From positions 248,001 to 312,000 of the forward strand of contig NZ_JAEQNE010000001.1 of the NCBI RefSeq assembly GCF_016722785.1: a stretch of DNA of 64,000 bases. The letters run 5' to 3'. The notes under the pieces were generated by a model. The model saw only the letters and a list, made by a program, of their open reading frames with translations. It made no database searches and was not told the DNA's origin. The translations under genes and the position numbers were made by a program. Shown one piece after another: positions 22,366 to 30,947 of this stretch. Origin of the DNA: Ramlibacter monticola. Its GTDB lineage: Bacteria; Pseudomonadota; Gammaproteobacteria; Burkholderiales; Burkholderiaceae_C. The stretch's first letter is position 1; every line of letters begins with the position of its first letter.

Positions 22366-22400
22366 GCGCAATCCTTGTAGGGCCAGGCGAAGACCCTGTC

Positions 22401-22414
22401 TTGATCGGCATCAA
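22401..22414. promoter_or_regulatory. FNR/Anr-type binding site
   Basis: TTGATCGGCATCAA matches the FNR consensus TTGAT-N4-ATCAA in all ten fixed positions. It is 36 bases upstream of the PNPOx-fold gene start and 91 upstream of the UbiD gene start. A TACAAG lies about 30 bases from its centre on the PNPOx side, the distance expected for a class II activated promoter, but that would give a nearly leaderless transcript. Confidence 0.6.
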
Positions 22415-22505
22415 TCATCGGGCCCGCAGCCCGCCGGTGTCTTCCCCGATGCGTGCCCGCGCGCGCAGCTCCACATTGCCGGGGAGGCCATTCCGAAGGA
22501 CTCCC

Positions 22506-23975
22506 ATGACCGCTTCCCGGGGCCCCGACCCGACCGACAAGGACATGCGCAGCTGGATCCGCGAGCTGGAGTCCGCGCAGGAATTGATCCGCATCGACAA
22601 GCCCGTCGACCCGCTGACGCAGATGGGATCGCTGCTTTACCAGTCGCGCGAGAAGGCGCTGCTGTTCGAGAACCTGCCCCACGGCTGGCGCTCGCTGGGC
22701 CAGGCGCCGGCGAACTTCCGCCATGCCGCGCTCGCCTTCGGCGCGCCGCAGGAGCAGGTGGTGCCCCTGATCGCCCAGCGCATGGGCAAGCTGATCGCGC
22801 CGCGAATGGTGGAGACCGGGCCCGTGAAGGAGCTCAAGCTGCGCAAGGGCGAGTTCGACCTGACGCAGCTGCCCGTGCACGTGGCCGGCCAGCTCGATGG
22901 CGGGCCCGTCATCGGCTCGGGCCTGGTGGTCACTAAGGACCCCGACACCGGCCAGCGCAACCTGAGCTTCCACCGCCTGCAGATCAAGGGCCCCGACAAG
23001 TCGGGCATCCTGCTGGTGCCGCGGCACACGTGGAAGAACTACCAGAAGTACCAGGCGCGCAACGAGCCCATGCCGGTGGCGATCATGATCGGGCACCACC
23101 CGCTCTACTACATGGCCGCGGCGACCACGGCCGCCTACGGGCTGGACGAATTCGAGATCGCCGGCGGCTACCTCGATGCGCCGGTCCCGCTGGTGAAGTG
23201 CGAGACCGTGGACCTCGAGGTCCCGGCCAACGCGGAACTGGTGCTGGAAGGCTTCATCCCGCCCCACGTGCGCGAGGACGAAGGCCCCTTCTCCGAATTC
23301 CAGGACTACTACGCCACCGGCACCGGCAAGAACCCGGTCGTGCACTACACCTGCATGACCCGGCGCCACGACGCGATCTTCAAGAACCTGCAGAACGGCT
23401 CGGAGATGGAGGGCTGCGTCTTCCACAAGCTGCCGATGAGCGCGACCATCTTCCGCCGGCTGAAGGACGTGGGCGGCGGGCCGAACCTGCACAACGTCAT
23501 GATCCTGCCGGGCATCTTCGCCCTGGTGGTGCAGATGACGCCGCGCGCCTACGGCGAGGCCAAGAACCTGCTGCTGGCCGCGCTCGCCTCGGAGTACCAG
23601 CATCCGAAGGTCGCGATCGCCGTCGATGCCGACGTCGACATCTTCAATCCCAACGAGGTCCTGTGGGCCATCGCCACCCGCGTGGACCCGGACAAGGACG
23701 TCGTGGTCATTCCCGGCACGCACAACCACGCGATGGACGCGAGCCTGCAGGAGCTGGGCGCGCCCGGGACCGGCCTGTGGCAGCGCTTCGGCTCGAAGAT
23801 GCTGATCGACGCCACCGCGCCGCCGCCGGCCGACGCCGCCGCCCGCGCCAACTTCGAGCGCATCCGGCCGATCAATCCGCAACTGCGGCTGGAGGATTTC
23901 GCCGCCGCCGGTTCCATGGACATCGTCCGCGCCCTGTCACCGCAGTTCTTCGGCTCCAGGCTCCTGGGGCGCTGA
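22506..23975 (+). CDS. UbiD-family prenyl-FMN-dependent decarboxylase
   Basis: 489 residues. The ATG at 22506 follows AAGGA by 5 bases; the open frame upstream is discarded. Visible family segments include NLSFHRLQIKG, ATTAAYGLDEFEIAGG, LEGFIPPHVREDEGPFSE holding the acidic catalytic region, and the C-terminal VDADVDIFNPNEVLWA. These enzymes reversibly decarboxylate aromatic or unsaturated acids using prenylated FMN. The maturase UbiX is encoded two genes downstream, so this is a self-contained unit. The substrate is unlikely to be the ubiquinone precursor, given the solute-binding protein between them. Confidence 0.93.
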   Translation: MTASRGPDPTDKDMRSWIRELESAQELIRIDKPVDPLTQMGSLLYQSREKALLFENLPHGWRSLGQAPANFRHAALAFGAPQEQVVPLIAQRMGKLIAPRMVETGPVKELKLRKGEFDLTQLPVHVAGQLDGGPVIGSGLVVTKDPDTGQRNLSFHRLQIKGPDKSGILLVPRHTWKNYQKYQARNEPMPVAIMIGHHPLYYMAAATTAAYGLDEFEIAGGYLDAPVPLVKCETVDLEVPANAELVLEGFIPPHVREDEGPFSEFQDYYATGTGKNPVVHYTCMTRRHDAIFKNLQNGSEMEGCVFHKLPMSATIFRRLKDVGGGPNLHNVMILPGIFALVVQMTPRAYGEAKNLLLAALASEYQHPKVAIAVDADVDIFNPNEVLWAIATRVDPDKDVVVIPGTHNHAMDASLQELGAPGTGLWQRFGSKMLIDATAPPPADAAARANFERIRPINPQLRLEDFAAAGSMDIVRALSPQFFGSRLLGR

Positions 23976-23984
23976 GGAGGCCGC

Positions 23985-24962
23985 ATGCTGCTGCGCATCC
24001 TGCAACGCGTGGCCATCGCCGCGCTGGCGCTCGCGGGCGCGGCCGGCGCGCACGCCGGCTACCCCGACAAGGCGATCACGCTGGTCATCCCCGTGGCCGC
24101 CGGCGACGCGACCGACATCGCCGGCCGCGTGATGGCCGACGAACTCGCCAGGCTGCTGAAGGTGCCCGTGCTGCCGCTCAACGCCCCGGGCGCCGGCGGG
24201 CTGATGGGCGCCGGCACGGTGGCGAAGGCGGCCAAGGACGGCTACACCCTGCTGTTCACCATCAATGCCTCGCTCACCGCCAACCGCATCCTGAATCCGC
24301 AGGCGGCCAGCTACGACCCGCTGGTGGACTTCACGCCGCTGGGGCTTACCACCCGCACGCCGATGGTGATCGCGGTGCGGGGCGACGCGCCCTTCCGCAA
24401 CCTGTCGGAACTGGCGGCCCATGCGAAGAAGAACCCCGGCAAGGTCAACCTGGGCACGGCCGGCACCGGCACCATCGGCGACTTCACGGTGCAGATCGTC
24501 GGCGCGCAGACCGGCACCCAGCTGACCATGGTGCCCTTCAAGGGCGGCGCGCCTTCGGTCGCGGCGCTGCAGGGCGGGCACATCGAGGGCACCGCCGTCG
24601 CCCTGGGGCTGCTCGCCGGGCACCTGAAGAGCGGCGCCCTGCGCGGCATCGTGGCTTCGTCCCGCTCGCCCGAGTTCCCTTCGATTCCCACGATGACGGA
24701 CCTGGGCTATGCGCAGAACCTGCTCGGGGTGTGGCTCGCCTTCTTCGCCCCTTCCGGCGTGAGCCCCGAGGTCACGCGCGTGCTGGTGCCCGCGATCGAG
24801 AAGGTGGCGACGGATCCCGCCGTGGCCGCGCGGCTGGCCACGCTGGGCGTGGTGCAGGACTACCAGCCGCCGCAGAACCTGCTGGCGGAGATCCGGGCCG
24901 AGCAGAAGGTCGTCGAGGAGATCCTGCGCAAGCCGGCCGCCGCCGAAGGGATCGCCAAATGA
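23985..24962 (+). CDS. Bug-family (TctC-like) periplasmic solute-binding protein
   Basis: 325 residues with a signal peptide ending AHAG. Family pattern: YPDKAITLVIPVAAGDATDIAGR, the APGAGGLMGAGTVAKAAKDGYTLL ligand loop, GKVNLGTAGTGTIG and VPFKGGAPSVAALQGG. Bug proteins bind carboxylates for tripartite tricarboxylate transporters or act as extracytoplasmic sensors. No membrane subunits are nearby. It starts 9 bp after the UbiD-family gene, and its stop overlaps the ubiX start, so its ligand is probably the acid handled by the decarboxylase. Confidence 0.92.
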   Translation: MLLRILQRVAIAALALAGAAGAHAGYPDKAITLVIPVAAGDATDIAGRVMADELARLLKVPVLPLNAPGAGGLMGAGTVAKAAKDGYTLLFTINASLTANRILNPQAASYDPLVDFTPLGLTTRTPMVIAVRGDAPFRNLSELAAHAKKNPGKVNLGTAGTGTIGDFTVQIVGAQTGTQLTMVPFKGGAPSVAALQGGHIEGTAVALGLLAGHLKSGALRGIVASSRSPEFPSIPTMTDLGYAQNLLGVWLAFFAPSGVSPEVTRVLVPAIEKVATDPAVAARLATLGVVQDYQPPQNLLAEIRAEQKVVEEILRKPAAAEGIAK

Positions 24963-25528
24963 CGCTGCCGCTGGTGGTGGCCATCACGGGCGCCACCGGC
25001 GTCATCTACGGCGTGGAACTGCTGCGCGTGCTGCAGGACCTCGGGCAGCCCACCCACTTGATCCTCAGCGAGGCCGCGGGCGCCAACCTCGCCATCGAGA
25101 CCGAGTACACGCTGGACCAGGTGCGCTCGCTCGCCACCGTGGTGTACAGCAACAAGGACGTGGGCGCGGCGGTGGCCAGCGGCTCCTTCCGCACCCGCGG
25201 GATGATCGTGGCGCCCTGCACGGTGAAGACGCTGTCGGCCATCGCGAACTCCTTCACCTTCAACCTGGTGACGCGGGCCGCCGACGTGCAGCTGAAGGAA
25301 GGCCGCAAGCTGGTGCTGATGGTGCGCGAGACGCCGCTGCACAAGGGCCACCTGGACCTGATGGCGCGGGCCGCCGACTGCGGTGCGGTGATCCTGCCGC
25401 CGATGCCGGCCTTCTACCACCGGCCCGAAACGATCCTGGACCTGGTTCACCAGAGCATCGGCAAGGCGCTCGACCAGGTGGGGATCGAGCACGAGTTGTT
25501 CCGGCGCTGGACCGGCCGGGCGGGCTGA
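24959..25528 (+). CDS. ubiX: UbiX-family flavin prenyltransferase
   Basis: 189 residues, ATG overlapping the previous stop (ATGA). FMN-binding start VVAITGATGVIYGVELL, conserved LILSEAAGAN, SGSFRTRGMIVAPCTVKTLSAIA and VLMVRETPLHKGHLDLM are all typical. The enzyme attaches a dimethylallyl group to FMN to make the cofactor of UbiD enzymes. Cotranscription with the UbiD-family gene fits a dedicated cofactor supply. It could instead be the genome's only UbiX and serve ubiquinone synthesis as well. Confidence 0.93.
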   Translation: MTLPLVVAITGATGVIYGVELLRVLQDLGQPTHLILSEAAGANLAIETEYTLDQVRSLATVVYSNKDVGAAVASGSFRTRGMIVAPCTVKTLSAIANSFTFNLVTRAADVQLKEGRKLVLMVRETPLHKGHLDLMARAADCGAVILPPMPAFYHRPETILDLVHQSIGKALDQVGIEHELFRRWTGRAG

Positions 25529-25535
25529 CGCGGCC

Positions 25536-26651
25536 TCAGGCGAGCTCGGTCACGGCGAGCTCCGCGATCGCCATCGCGCTCGTGAGGCCCGGCGACTCGA
25601 TGCCGAACAGGTTCAGCAGCCCCGGCACGCCGTGCAGCGCGGGCCCGTCGATGCGGAAGTCGGGCGCCTTCTCGTGCGGCCCGTGGATCTTCGGGCGCAC
25701 GCCGCTGTAGCTGGGCGCCAGCGAACCCTCGGGCAGGCCCGGCCAGTAGCGCCGCACCTCGGCATAGAAGCCGTCGGCGCGCGCGGGGTCCACCCGGTAG
25801 TCGATCTGCTCCGGCGCCTGCACGTCCAGCCACTCGATGTCGGGACCGAACTTGGCCTGCCCGCCCAGGTCGAGCGTGAGGTGCGTGCCGAGATGCGCAT
25901 CGCTGGGCGCCGGGTAGATCAGGTGCGTGAACGGCGCGCGGCCGCTCAGCGCGTAGTAGTTGCCCTTGGCGAACCACTCGCGCGGGACGAAGCGCGCCTC
26001 CAGCCCCTCGAAGCGGCGCGCCAGGGCGCAGGCATGCAGGGCGGCGGCGTTCACCAGCAGGTCGCAGGCGAGTTCGGAGCCGTCCGCCAGGCGCAGCACG
26101 TGCGGTTCGCCAGCGCCGCGCGCGAGCCGCGCCGACACGACTTCGCTGCCCAGGGCCACCATGCCGCCGGCGCGTTCCAGGTCGCCCTGCAGCGCCAGCA
26201 TGAGGCCGTGGCTGTCGACGATGCCGGTGCTGGGCGAATGCAGGGCCGCGACGCATTGCAGCGCCGGTTCCAGCGCCCGCGCCTGCGCGCCCTCCAGCCA
26301 TTCGACCGGCACGCCGTTGGCGGCGGCGCGGTCCTGCAGGCCGCGCAGGGCGCGCACCTCGTCCTCGCTGTGGGCGACGGTGAGCTTGCCGCAGCGCCTG
26401 TGCTCCACGCCGTGCGAGGCGCACAGGGCGTACAGCAGTTCCTTGCCGCGCACGCACAGGCGCGCCTTCAGGGAGCCGGGCGTGTAGTACAGGCCGGCGT
26501 GGATCACCTCGCTGTTGCGCGAGCTCACGCCCTGCCCGATCCCGGCCTGCGCCTCCGCCACGATGGTCTCGCGCCCGGCCTGCGCCAGCGCGCGGGCCAC
26601 GGCGAGGCCGACGACGCCGGCGCCGATCACCACTGCATCGACGCGGTCCAT
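25536..26651 (-). CDS. FAD-dependent oxidoreductase, L-2-hydroxyglutarate oxidase-like (DAO family)
   Basis: 371 residues. N-terminal FAD motif [20 protein letters not shown], then [18 protein letters not shown] and CGKLTVA, characteristic of the LhgO/YgaF branch, and the C-terminal [15 protein letters not shown] loop. Relatives oxidise L-2-hydroxyglutarate or similar hydroxy acids with quinone or oxygen as acceptor. The start overlaps the preceding N-formylglutamate amidohydrolase stop by one base, suggesting a joint role in glutamate-like acid metabolism. The substrate is inferred from family only. Confidence 0.85.
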   Translation of the reverse strand: MDRVDAVVIGAGVVGLAVARALAQAGRETIVAEAQAGIGQGVSSRNSEVIHAGLYYTPGSLKARLCVRGKELLYALCASHGVEHRRCGKLTVAHSEDEVRALRGLQDRAAANGVPVEWLEGAQARALEPALQCVAALHSPSTGIVDSHGLMLALQGDLERAGGMVALGSEVVSARLARGAGEPHVLRLADGSELACDLLVNAAALHACALARRFEGLEARFVPREWFAKGNYYALSGRAPFTHLIYPAPSDAHLGTHLTLDLGGQAKFGPDIEWLDVQAPEQIDYRVDPARADGFYAEVRRYWPGLPEGSLAPSYSGVRPKIHGPHEKAPDFRIDGPALHGVPGLLNLFGIESPGLTSAMAIAELAVTELA

Positions 26652-27502
26652 CAGGCGAGCTTCCGCGGATCGGTCGCGATCAGTTCTTCGACCAGGCGGC
26701 GCAGGTGCGCCTTCAGCGTGGCGAAGCCCGCATGCGGCTCCAGGGTCCCTTCGTCCATGTACAGCTTGCGGTTGACCTCGACCTGGATGCTGTGCCGCTG
26801 CGTCCGCGGGTCGCCGTAGCGGCGCACCAGTTCCACGCCCTTGTAGGGATGGTTGTATTCCACCACGTAGCCGAAGCCGCGCAGCAACTCGCAGATGTGC
26901 TGCGACAGCGCCGGCGACGCGGTGCTGCCGTCGCGGTCGCCGATCACGAAGTCGGCGTGGACCAGTCCGGGGTAGTCGGTCGAATACGCCGACGACACCG
27001 CCGGCATCGAATGGCAGTTCAGGTGGATGCTGTAGCCGTGGCGCGCGTGGGCGGCCGCGATCGCATCCGCGACGGCGCGGTGGTAGGGCGCCCAGCAGCG
27101 CGCGATGCGCTCGCGCACCTCGGCGGCGGTGAGCTTGCGGTCGTACAGCGGCTCGCCTTCGTCGGTCAGCCGCCAGATCAGGCCCTTGCCGAGGCGGACC
27201 TTGGCGAGCGTGGCGGGATCGGAGGCCACCGGCTCGTCCCAGCCGCCGTCGACGAGGGAGACATCGAGTTCGGTGGTGTTGCGGTTGGCGTCGAGGTAGC
27301 TGCGCGGGAACAGCGCCTCGATCCAGGCGACGCCCAGCGCCGGCGCGAAGTCGTACAGCTTCTCGACGTGGGTGTCCTCGGCGCGGCGCAGCACCTCCAG
27401 CGGCAGCCGGGAACGGAAGTCTTCGGGATAGTTCACGCCGCTGTGCGGCGAATCGAGCACCAGGGGGGCGCTGCCCGGGATGGATCGGACGAGCGATGAC
27501 AT
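26651..27502 (-). CDS. N-formylglutamate amidohydrolase family protein
   Basis: 283 residues. Family landmarks are [15 protein letters not shown] with the metal-binding His, [22 protein letters not shown], and [14 protein letters not shown]. Such enzymes hydrolyse N-formylglutamate, the last step of one histidine degradation route, or related N-acyl amino acids. No other hut gene is in the window. It is followed with one-base overlap by an L-2-hydroxyglutarate oxidase-like gene. Confidence 0.88.
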   Translation of the reverse strand: MSSLVRSIPGSAPLVLDSPHSGVNYPEDFRSRLPLEVLRRAEDTHVEKLYDFAPALGVAWIEALFPRSYLDANRNTTELDVSLVDGGWDEPVASDPATLAKVRLGKGLIWRLTDEGEPLYDRKLTAAEVRERIARCWAPYHRAVADAIAAAHARHGYSIHLNCHSMPAVSSAYSTDYPGLVHADFVIGDRDGSTASPALSQHICELLRGFGYVVEYNHPYKGVELVRRYGDPRTQRHSIQVEVNRKLYMDEGTLEPHAGFATLKAHLRRLVEELIATDPRKLA

Positions 27503-27524
27503 GCCGTGATTGTGCCCCGAGGCG

Positions 27525-28448
27525 TCAGCCGTTGCGCTGCGGCACGGGCGCGTTGCTGGTCCAGCGCACGCGGCCGCCCTCGCGCGTCACGGTGCCGTTG
27601 GACCAGACCGTGTGCCGGCCGGCGCGGCGGCCGTCGGCATCGCTGCCGCCGCCCGACCATTCGATCGTGCCCACGACCCGCGGCTTCGCGTCGGCGGCGC
27701 GCTCCACGGGCGCCGTCTTCGCCTCGACCACCGGCAGGACGGCCGGCAGACCGGACGCGCCGTCGCCCGCCAGCCGCTCGGCCTGGAGGGCGCCCTGGCG
27801 CACGTTGCGGATGTGGCGCTGCGTCTCCACCGGCAGGGCGGGGTGGCGGATGCCGTCCCAGTGCTGGCGTGCCGCGCTGGAGAGGTTGTAGTAGATCGAG
27901 ATGCCCTCGCGCAGGCGCGCGGCGCGCTCGGCCCCGGGCAGGCGCAGGCCGGCGATGCGGCGCGCGCTCCACTGCGCCGCTTCCTTCAGCAGTTTCGCGG
28001 CCGCGTGCACGGCCTCCACCGGGTCGTTGGCATCGCGCACACCCAGGGCGCGCGCCGTGGCCGGCTCCAGCTGGGCCAGGCCCTCGCTGGTGACGCCGTT
28101 GCGGCCCATGCCGGGACGCGGCACCCAGCTGGTCTCGGCGCTGATCACGCCGTACACGTCGCGATAGTCCAGGCCGACCTCGGCGAGGCCGGCACGGTCG
28201 GCCGCGGCCCGCGCGAGCAGCACGCGCGATTCGGGGTCGGGCGTCTGCACGGCGCGGCTGCCCACGCGCACCGTCATCCAGCGCAACTGCCCACGCAGCT
28301 TTTCGTAGTACGTCCCCTGCGGGGACGCGGGCGTGGCGGCGGCCCGCGCCGCGACCGGCAGGATCACGCTCCCGATCACGCAGGCGGCAAGCAGCGCGGC
28401 CTGGGCGGCACGCGACACGGATTGGACGAACGACAGCTGGCTCCCCAT
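27525..28448 (-). CDS. Lytic transglycosylase-like periplasmic protein (paralogue 1)
   Basis: 307 residues from the ATG at 28448, preferred over one 18 bases upstream because GAGGAAAGG lies just before it. A signal peptide ends ARAA. The central domain is SLT-like: DVYGVISAETSWVPRPGMGRNGV holds the probable catalytic Glu, then GLAQLEPATARALGV and a repeated helical set with IYYNLS. The C-terminal part, with WSGGGSDADGRR and repeated RRxGRHTVWSNGTVT-type strands, is not shared with the paralogue at 36487. It probably cleaves peptidoglycan glycan strands; activity is inferred. Confidence 0.82.
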   Translation of the reverse strand: MGSQLSFVQSVSRAAQAALLAACVIGSVILPVAARAAATPASPQGTYYEKLRGQLRWMTVRVGSRAVQTPDPESRVLLARAAADRAGLAEVGLDYRDVYGVISAETSWVPRPGMGRNGVTSEGLAQLEPATARALGVRDANDPVEAVHAAAKLLKEAAQWSARRIAGLRLPGAERAARLREGISIYYNLSSAARQHWDGIRHPALPVETQRHIRNVRQGALQAERLAGDGASGLPAVLPVVEAKTAPVERAADAKPRVVGTIEWSGGGSDADGRRAGRHTVWSNGTVTREGGRVRWTSNAPVPQRNG

Positions 28449-28528
28449 GGCCCCTTTCCTCGGCAAGCCCTGTCTGATCCGCCCGGCCGCATTGGTTCAG
28501 AAGCAAGCCGTGAAAAGGACACGAAAGC

Positions 28529-28550
28529 GCTGTCGGAGATGTCCGACAGC
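28529..28550 (-). terminator. Hairpin after the MetE-C-like gene
   Basis: GCTGTCGGA is perfectly inverted as TCCGACAGC around a 4-base loop, about 20 bases past the stop of the minus-strand gene. The following RNA is U-rich but interrupted (CTTTCGTGTCCTTTT), so it is a possible weak terminator. Confidence 0.45.
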
Positions 28551-28569
28551 GTCGAACGCGGCGCCTGGC

Positions 28570-29598
28570 TCAGCCCTGCCCGTACTCGCGCCGCAGCTGG
28601 CGCGCTGCCTCGACCATGGCGACGAGCTTGCCCTGCGCCACCTCGCGCGGCAGGTACTTCATGCCGCAGTCCGGCGCCAGGACGACGTCCTCGGGCGCGA
28701 TGTGGTCCAGCGCGCGCCGGATCCGGCCCGCCACGACCTCGGGCGTCTCGACCGCCATGTCGTTCAGGTCCAGGCAGCCCACCAGCACCTGCTTGCCCTC
28801 GAGTTCGCGCAGCACCCGGGTGTCCAGATGCGACTGCGCCGTCTCGATCGACACCTGCCGGCAGCGGCAGCCCGCCAGTTCCGGCAGGAAGGAGTAGCCA
28901 CTGGGCCGCTGGTGGATCACCGCGGCGTAGCCGAAGCAGATGTGCACGCAGGTCGTGCCCGGCACGCCCTCCAACGCCCGGTTGAGCGCCTGCAGGCCGT
29001 ACTGGCGCGCCTTCTCCGGGCGGGCCTGCATGTAGGGCTCGTCGACCTGCACCACGTCCGCCCCGGCGGCGAACAGGTCGCGGATCTCCTCGTTCACCGC
29101 GGCCGCGTAGTCCATCGCGGCCTCTTCCTCGCTGCCGTAGAAGTCGTTCTGCGCCTGCTGCAGCATCGTGAACGGGCCGGGGACGGTGATCTTGGTCCGG
29201 CGCGTGGTGTGCGCCTTCAGGAACTTCAGGTCCTCGACTTCGACCGGGTGGCGGCGCCGGATGCGGCCCACGATGCGCGGCACCGGGTTGGGATGGCCGG
29301 AGCGATCCAGTGCGGTGCCGGGGTTGTCGAGGTCGACGCCGTCCAGCGCCGTGGCGAAGCGGTTGGAATAGCTCTCGCGCCGGATCTCGCCGTCGGACAC
29401 GATGTCGAGGCCGGCCTCCTCCTGGAAGCGGATCGCCAGCAGCGTGGCATCGTCCTGCGCCTGCGCCAGGAAGGGCTCGGGCAGCCGCCACAGCTCGCGC
29501 GCACGCACGCGCGGCGGGAAGCGGCCGGCGAGCTTCTGCCGGTCGATCAGCCATTCGGGTTGCGGGTAGCTGCCGACGATGGTGGTGGGAAAGAGCAT
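28570..29598 (-). CDS. Cobalamin-independent methionine synthase C-terminal domain family protein
   Basis: 342 residues from the ATG at 29598, which has AGGAG upstream; the longer frame is not homologous. It begins FPTTIVGSYPQPEWL and carries DGEIRRESY, GPFTML, ADVVQVDEPYMQ and VHICFGY, the zinc-barrel pattern of the MetE C-terminal domain. The MetE N-terminal half is absent, so it belongs to the short MetE-like group, whose members use other methyl or thiol substrates. The exact reaction is unknown. It lies downstream of an MFS permease. Confidence 0.85.
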   Translation of the reverse strand: MLFPTTIVGSYPQPEWLIDRQKLAGRFPPRVRARELWRLPEPFLAQAQDDATLLAIRFQEEAGLDIVSDGEIRRESYSNRFATALDGVDLDNPGTALDRSGHPNPVPRIVGRIRRRHPVEVEDLKFLKAHTTRRTKITVPGPFTMLQQAQNDFYGSEEEAAMDYAAAVNEEIRDLFAAGADVVQVDEPYMQARPEKARQYGLQALNRALEGVPGTTCVHICFGYAAVIHQRPSGYSFLPELAGCRCRQVSIETAQSHLDTRVLRELEGKQVLVGCLDLNDMAVETPEVVAGRIRRALDHIAPEDVVLAPDCGMKYLPREVAQGKLVAMVEAARQLRREYGQG

Positions 29599-29655
29599 GC
29601 GGTCTCCTGGTGGACCGCGCAATCTGGCACGGCGCCGCGGCGGCCGCAATGCGGA

Positions 29656-30819
29656 CTAGTTCCCGGGGCGCTTGCGCCCGGCCAGGGCGCCGCCCACGCC
29701 CAGCAGCACGGCGATGCCCCAGAACAGCGGCGCCAGCCCCAGCGCGGTGCTGAACGCTCCGACGGTCAGCGGCAGCACGGTCTGCCCGAGCCCCACGATC
29801 GCCATCCGCAGGCCCACCGCTTCGCCGGTACGCCCCGGCGGAGCCGCCACGTGCAGCAGGCTCATCACCACCGGCTGGCCGCAGCCCAGCACCATGCCCA
29901 GCACCACCGCCAGCGGCAGCATGGTGGAGAGCGTGACGCAGAAGGGAAAGGCCACGTAGCCCAGTCCCGACAGCACCAGCGCCGTGCCAATGAGGCGCCA
30001 CTCGCTCAGGCGCCGGCTGATCCAGGGCAGCGCCAGCCGCACCGTCGCGCTTCCGACGCCGAAGCCGCCGGCCACCATGCCGATCGCCGTGGCCGACAGG
30101 CCGGCGCGTGCGCCGTGCAGCGGCACGAGGAAGGTGAACAGGTCCCAGCCGGCGGCGACCAGCGCGCTGACGAGCAGCACCGCGCGCAGCGGCGGCAGCC
30201 GCAGCAGATCCATCACGGCGGCCGGCCTGGCCGTCGCCAGGGGCGCGGACCGCTGCACGACGGGCGCGCGGCGCAGGAGGATCGCCGCGCACAGGGGCAG
30301 CAGGGCGAGCACCGCGAAGGTCATCGCATAGCCGAGCGCGTCGATGGATGCACCGGCCAGCATGGGCCCGCACAGCGCGGAAAGCGAGTAGCCCACCGCC
30401 GTGAGGCCGAAGGCGCGGTTGCGCCCGGCCGCGCCCGCCACGTGCCCGATCGCATTGTTGACCGCCACGTTGATGACGATGAAGGACGTGCCCACGACGA
30501 TGGCCCCAAGTGCCAGCCCCGCCAGGGACTGCAGCCCCGCCACGGCCAGTTCGCCGGCCATCAGCGCGGCCAGCGACCACAGCGTGGGGCGCAGGTAGCC
30601 GATGCGGTCCACCCAGCGGCCGATGTGGGCGGCCGTGAAGGTCGGGACCAGCATCATCAGGCTCATCAGCACGCCGACGGTGACGGCGGAACCGTCGAGA
30701 TGCAGCGCCTGCAGCGAGATGGCAAGGCGGGCGCCCGCGAAGCTGGCGTGGCTGACGATCACCAGCAGGATCAGGCGCAGGGGGGAAGCGGACTCGGAAA
30801 TAGGCTCGGACGGCGACAA
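29656..30819 (-). CDS. MFS transporter
   Basis: 387 residues with about twelve hydrophobic helices and the MFS loop-2/3 motif GRWVDRIGYLRP. The start is TTG at 30819, because no ATG or GTG yields the first helix (LRLILLVIVSHASF). A conserved GxxxG-rich second half (GMVAGGFGVGSATVRLALPW) suggests a drug-efflux or small-molecule exporter subgroup, but the substrate is not readable. It precedes the MetE-C-like gene and is divergent from the PbpG-type gene. Confidence 0.85.
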   Translation of the reverse strand: MSPSEPISESASPLRLILLVIVSHASFAGARLAISLQALHLDGSAVTVGVLMSLMMLVPTFTAAHIGRWVDRIGYLRPTLWSLAALMAGELAVAGLQSLAGLALGAIVVGTSFIVINVAVNNAIGHVAGAAGRNRAFGLTAVGYSLSALCGPMLAGASIDALGYAMTFAVLALLPLCAAILLRRAPVVQRSAPLATARPAAVMDLLRLPPLRAVLLVSALVAAGWDLFTFLVPLHGARAGLSATAIGMVAGGFGVGSATVRLALPWISRRLSEWRLIGTALVLSGLGYVAFPFCVTLSTMLPLAVVLGMVLGCGQPVVMSLLHVAAPPGRTGEAVGLRMAIVGLGQTVLPLTVGAFSTALGLAPLFWGIAVLLGVGGALAGRKRPGN

Positions 30820-30947
30820 TGGGAACCGCGCCGATGTTAACTTGCCCTCGCGGCGCCCGTCGTCGGCGGACTACACAAGCTTCGTCCCTTTGCTCCGGTG
30901 CGAAGGGAGTCGCGTGGGTAGAGTTGCCCCCGGAAGGACACGCACCG

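Noticed and set aside
28570-29598. Full methionine synthase MetE
   Set aside because: At 342 residues it has only the C-terminal zinc barrel; the N-terminal MetE half is missing, so it is a MetE-C-like protein with an unproven substrate.
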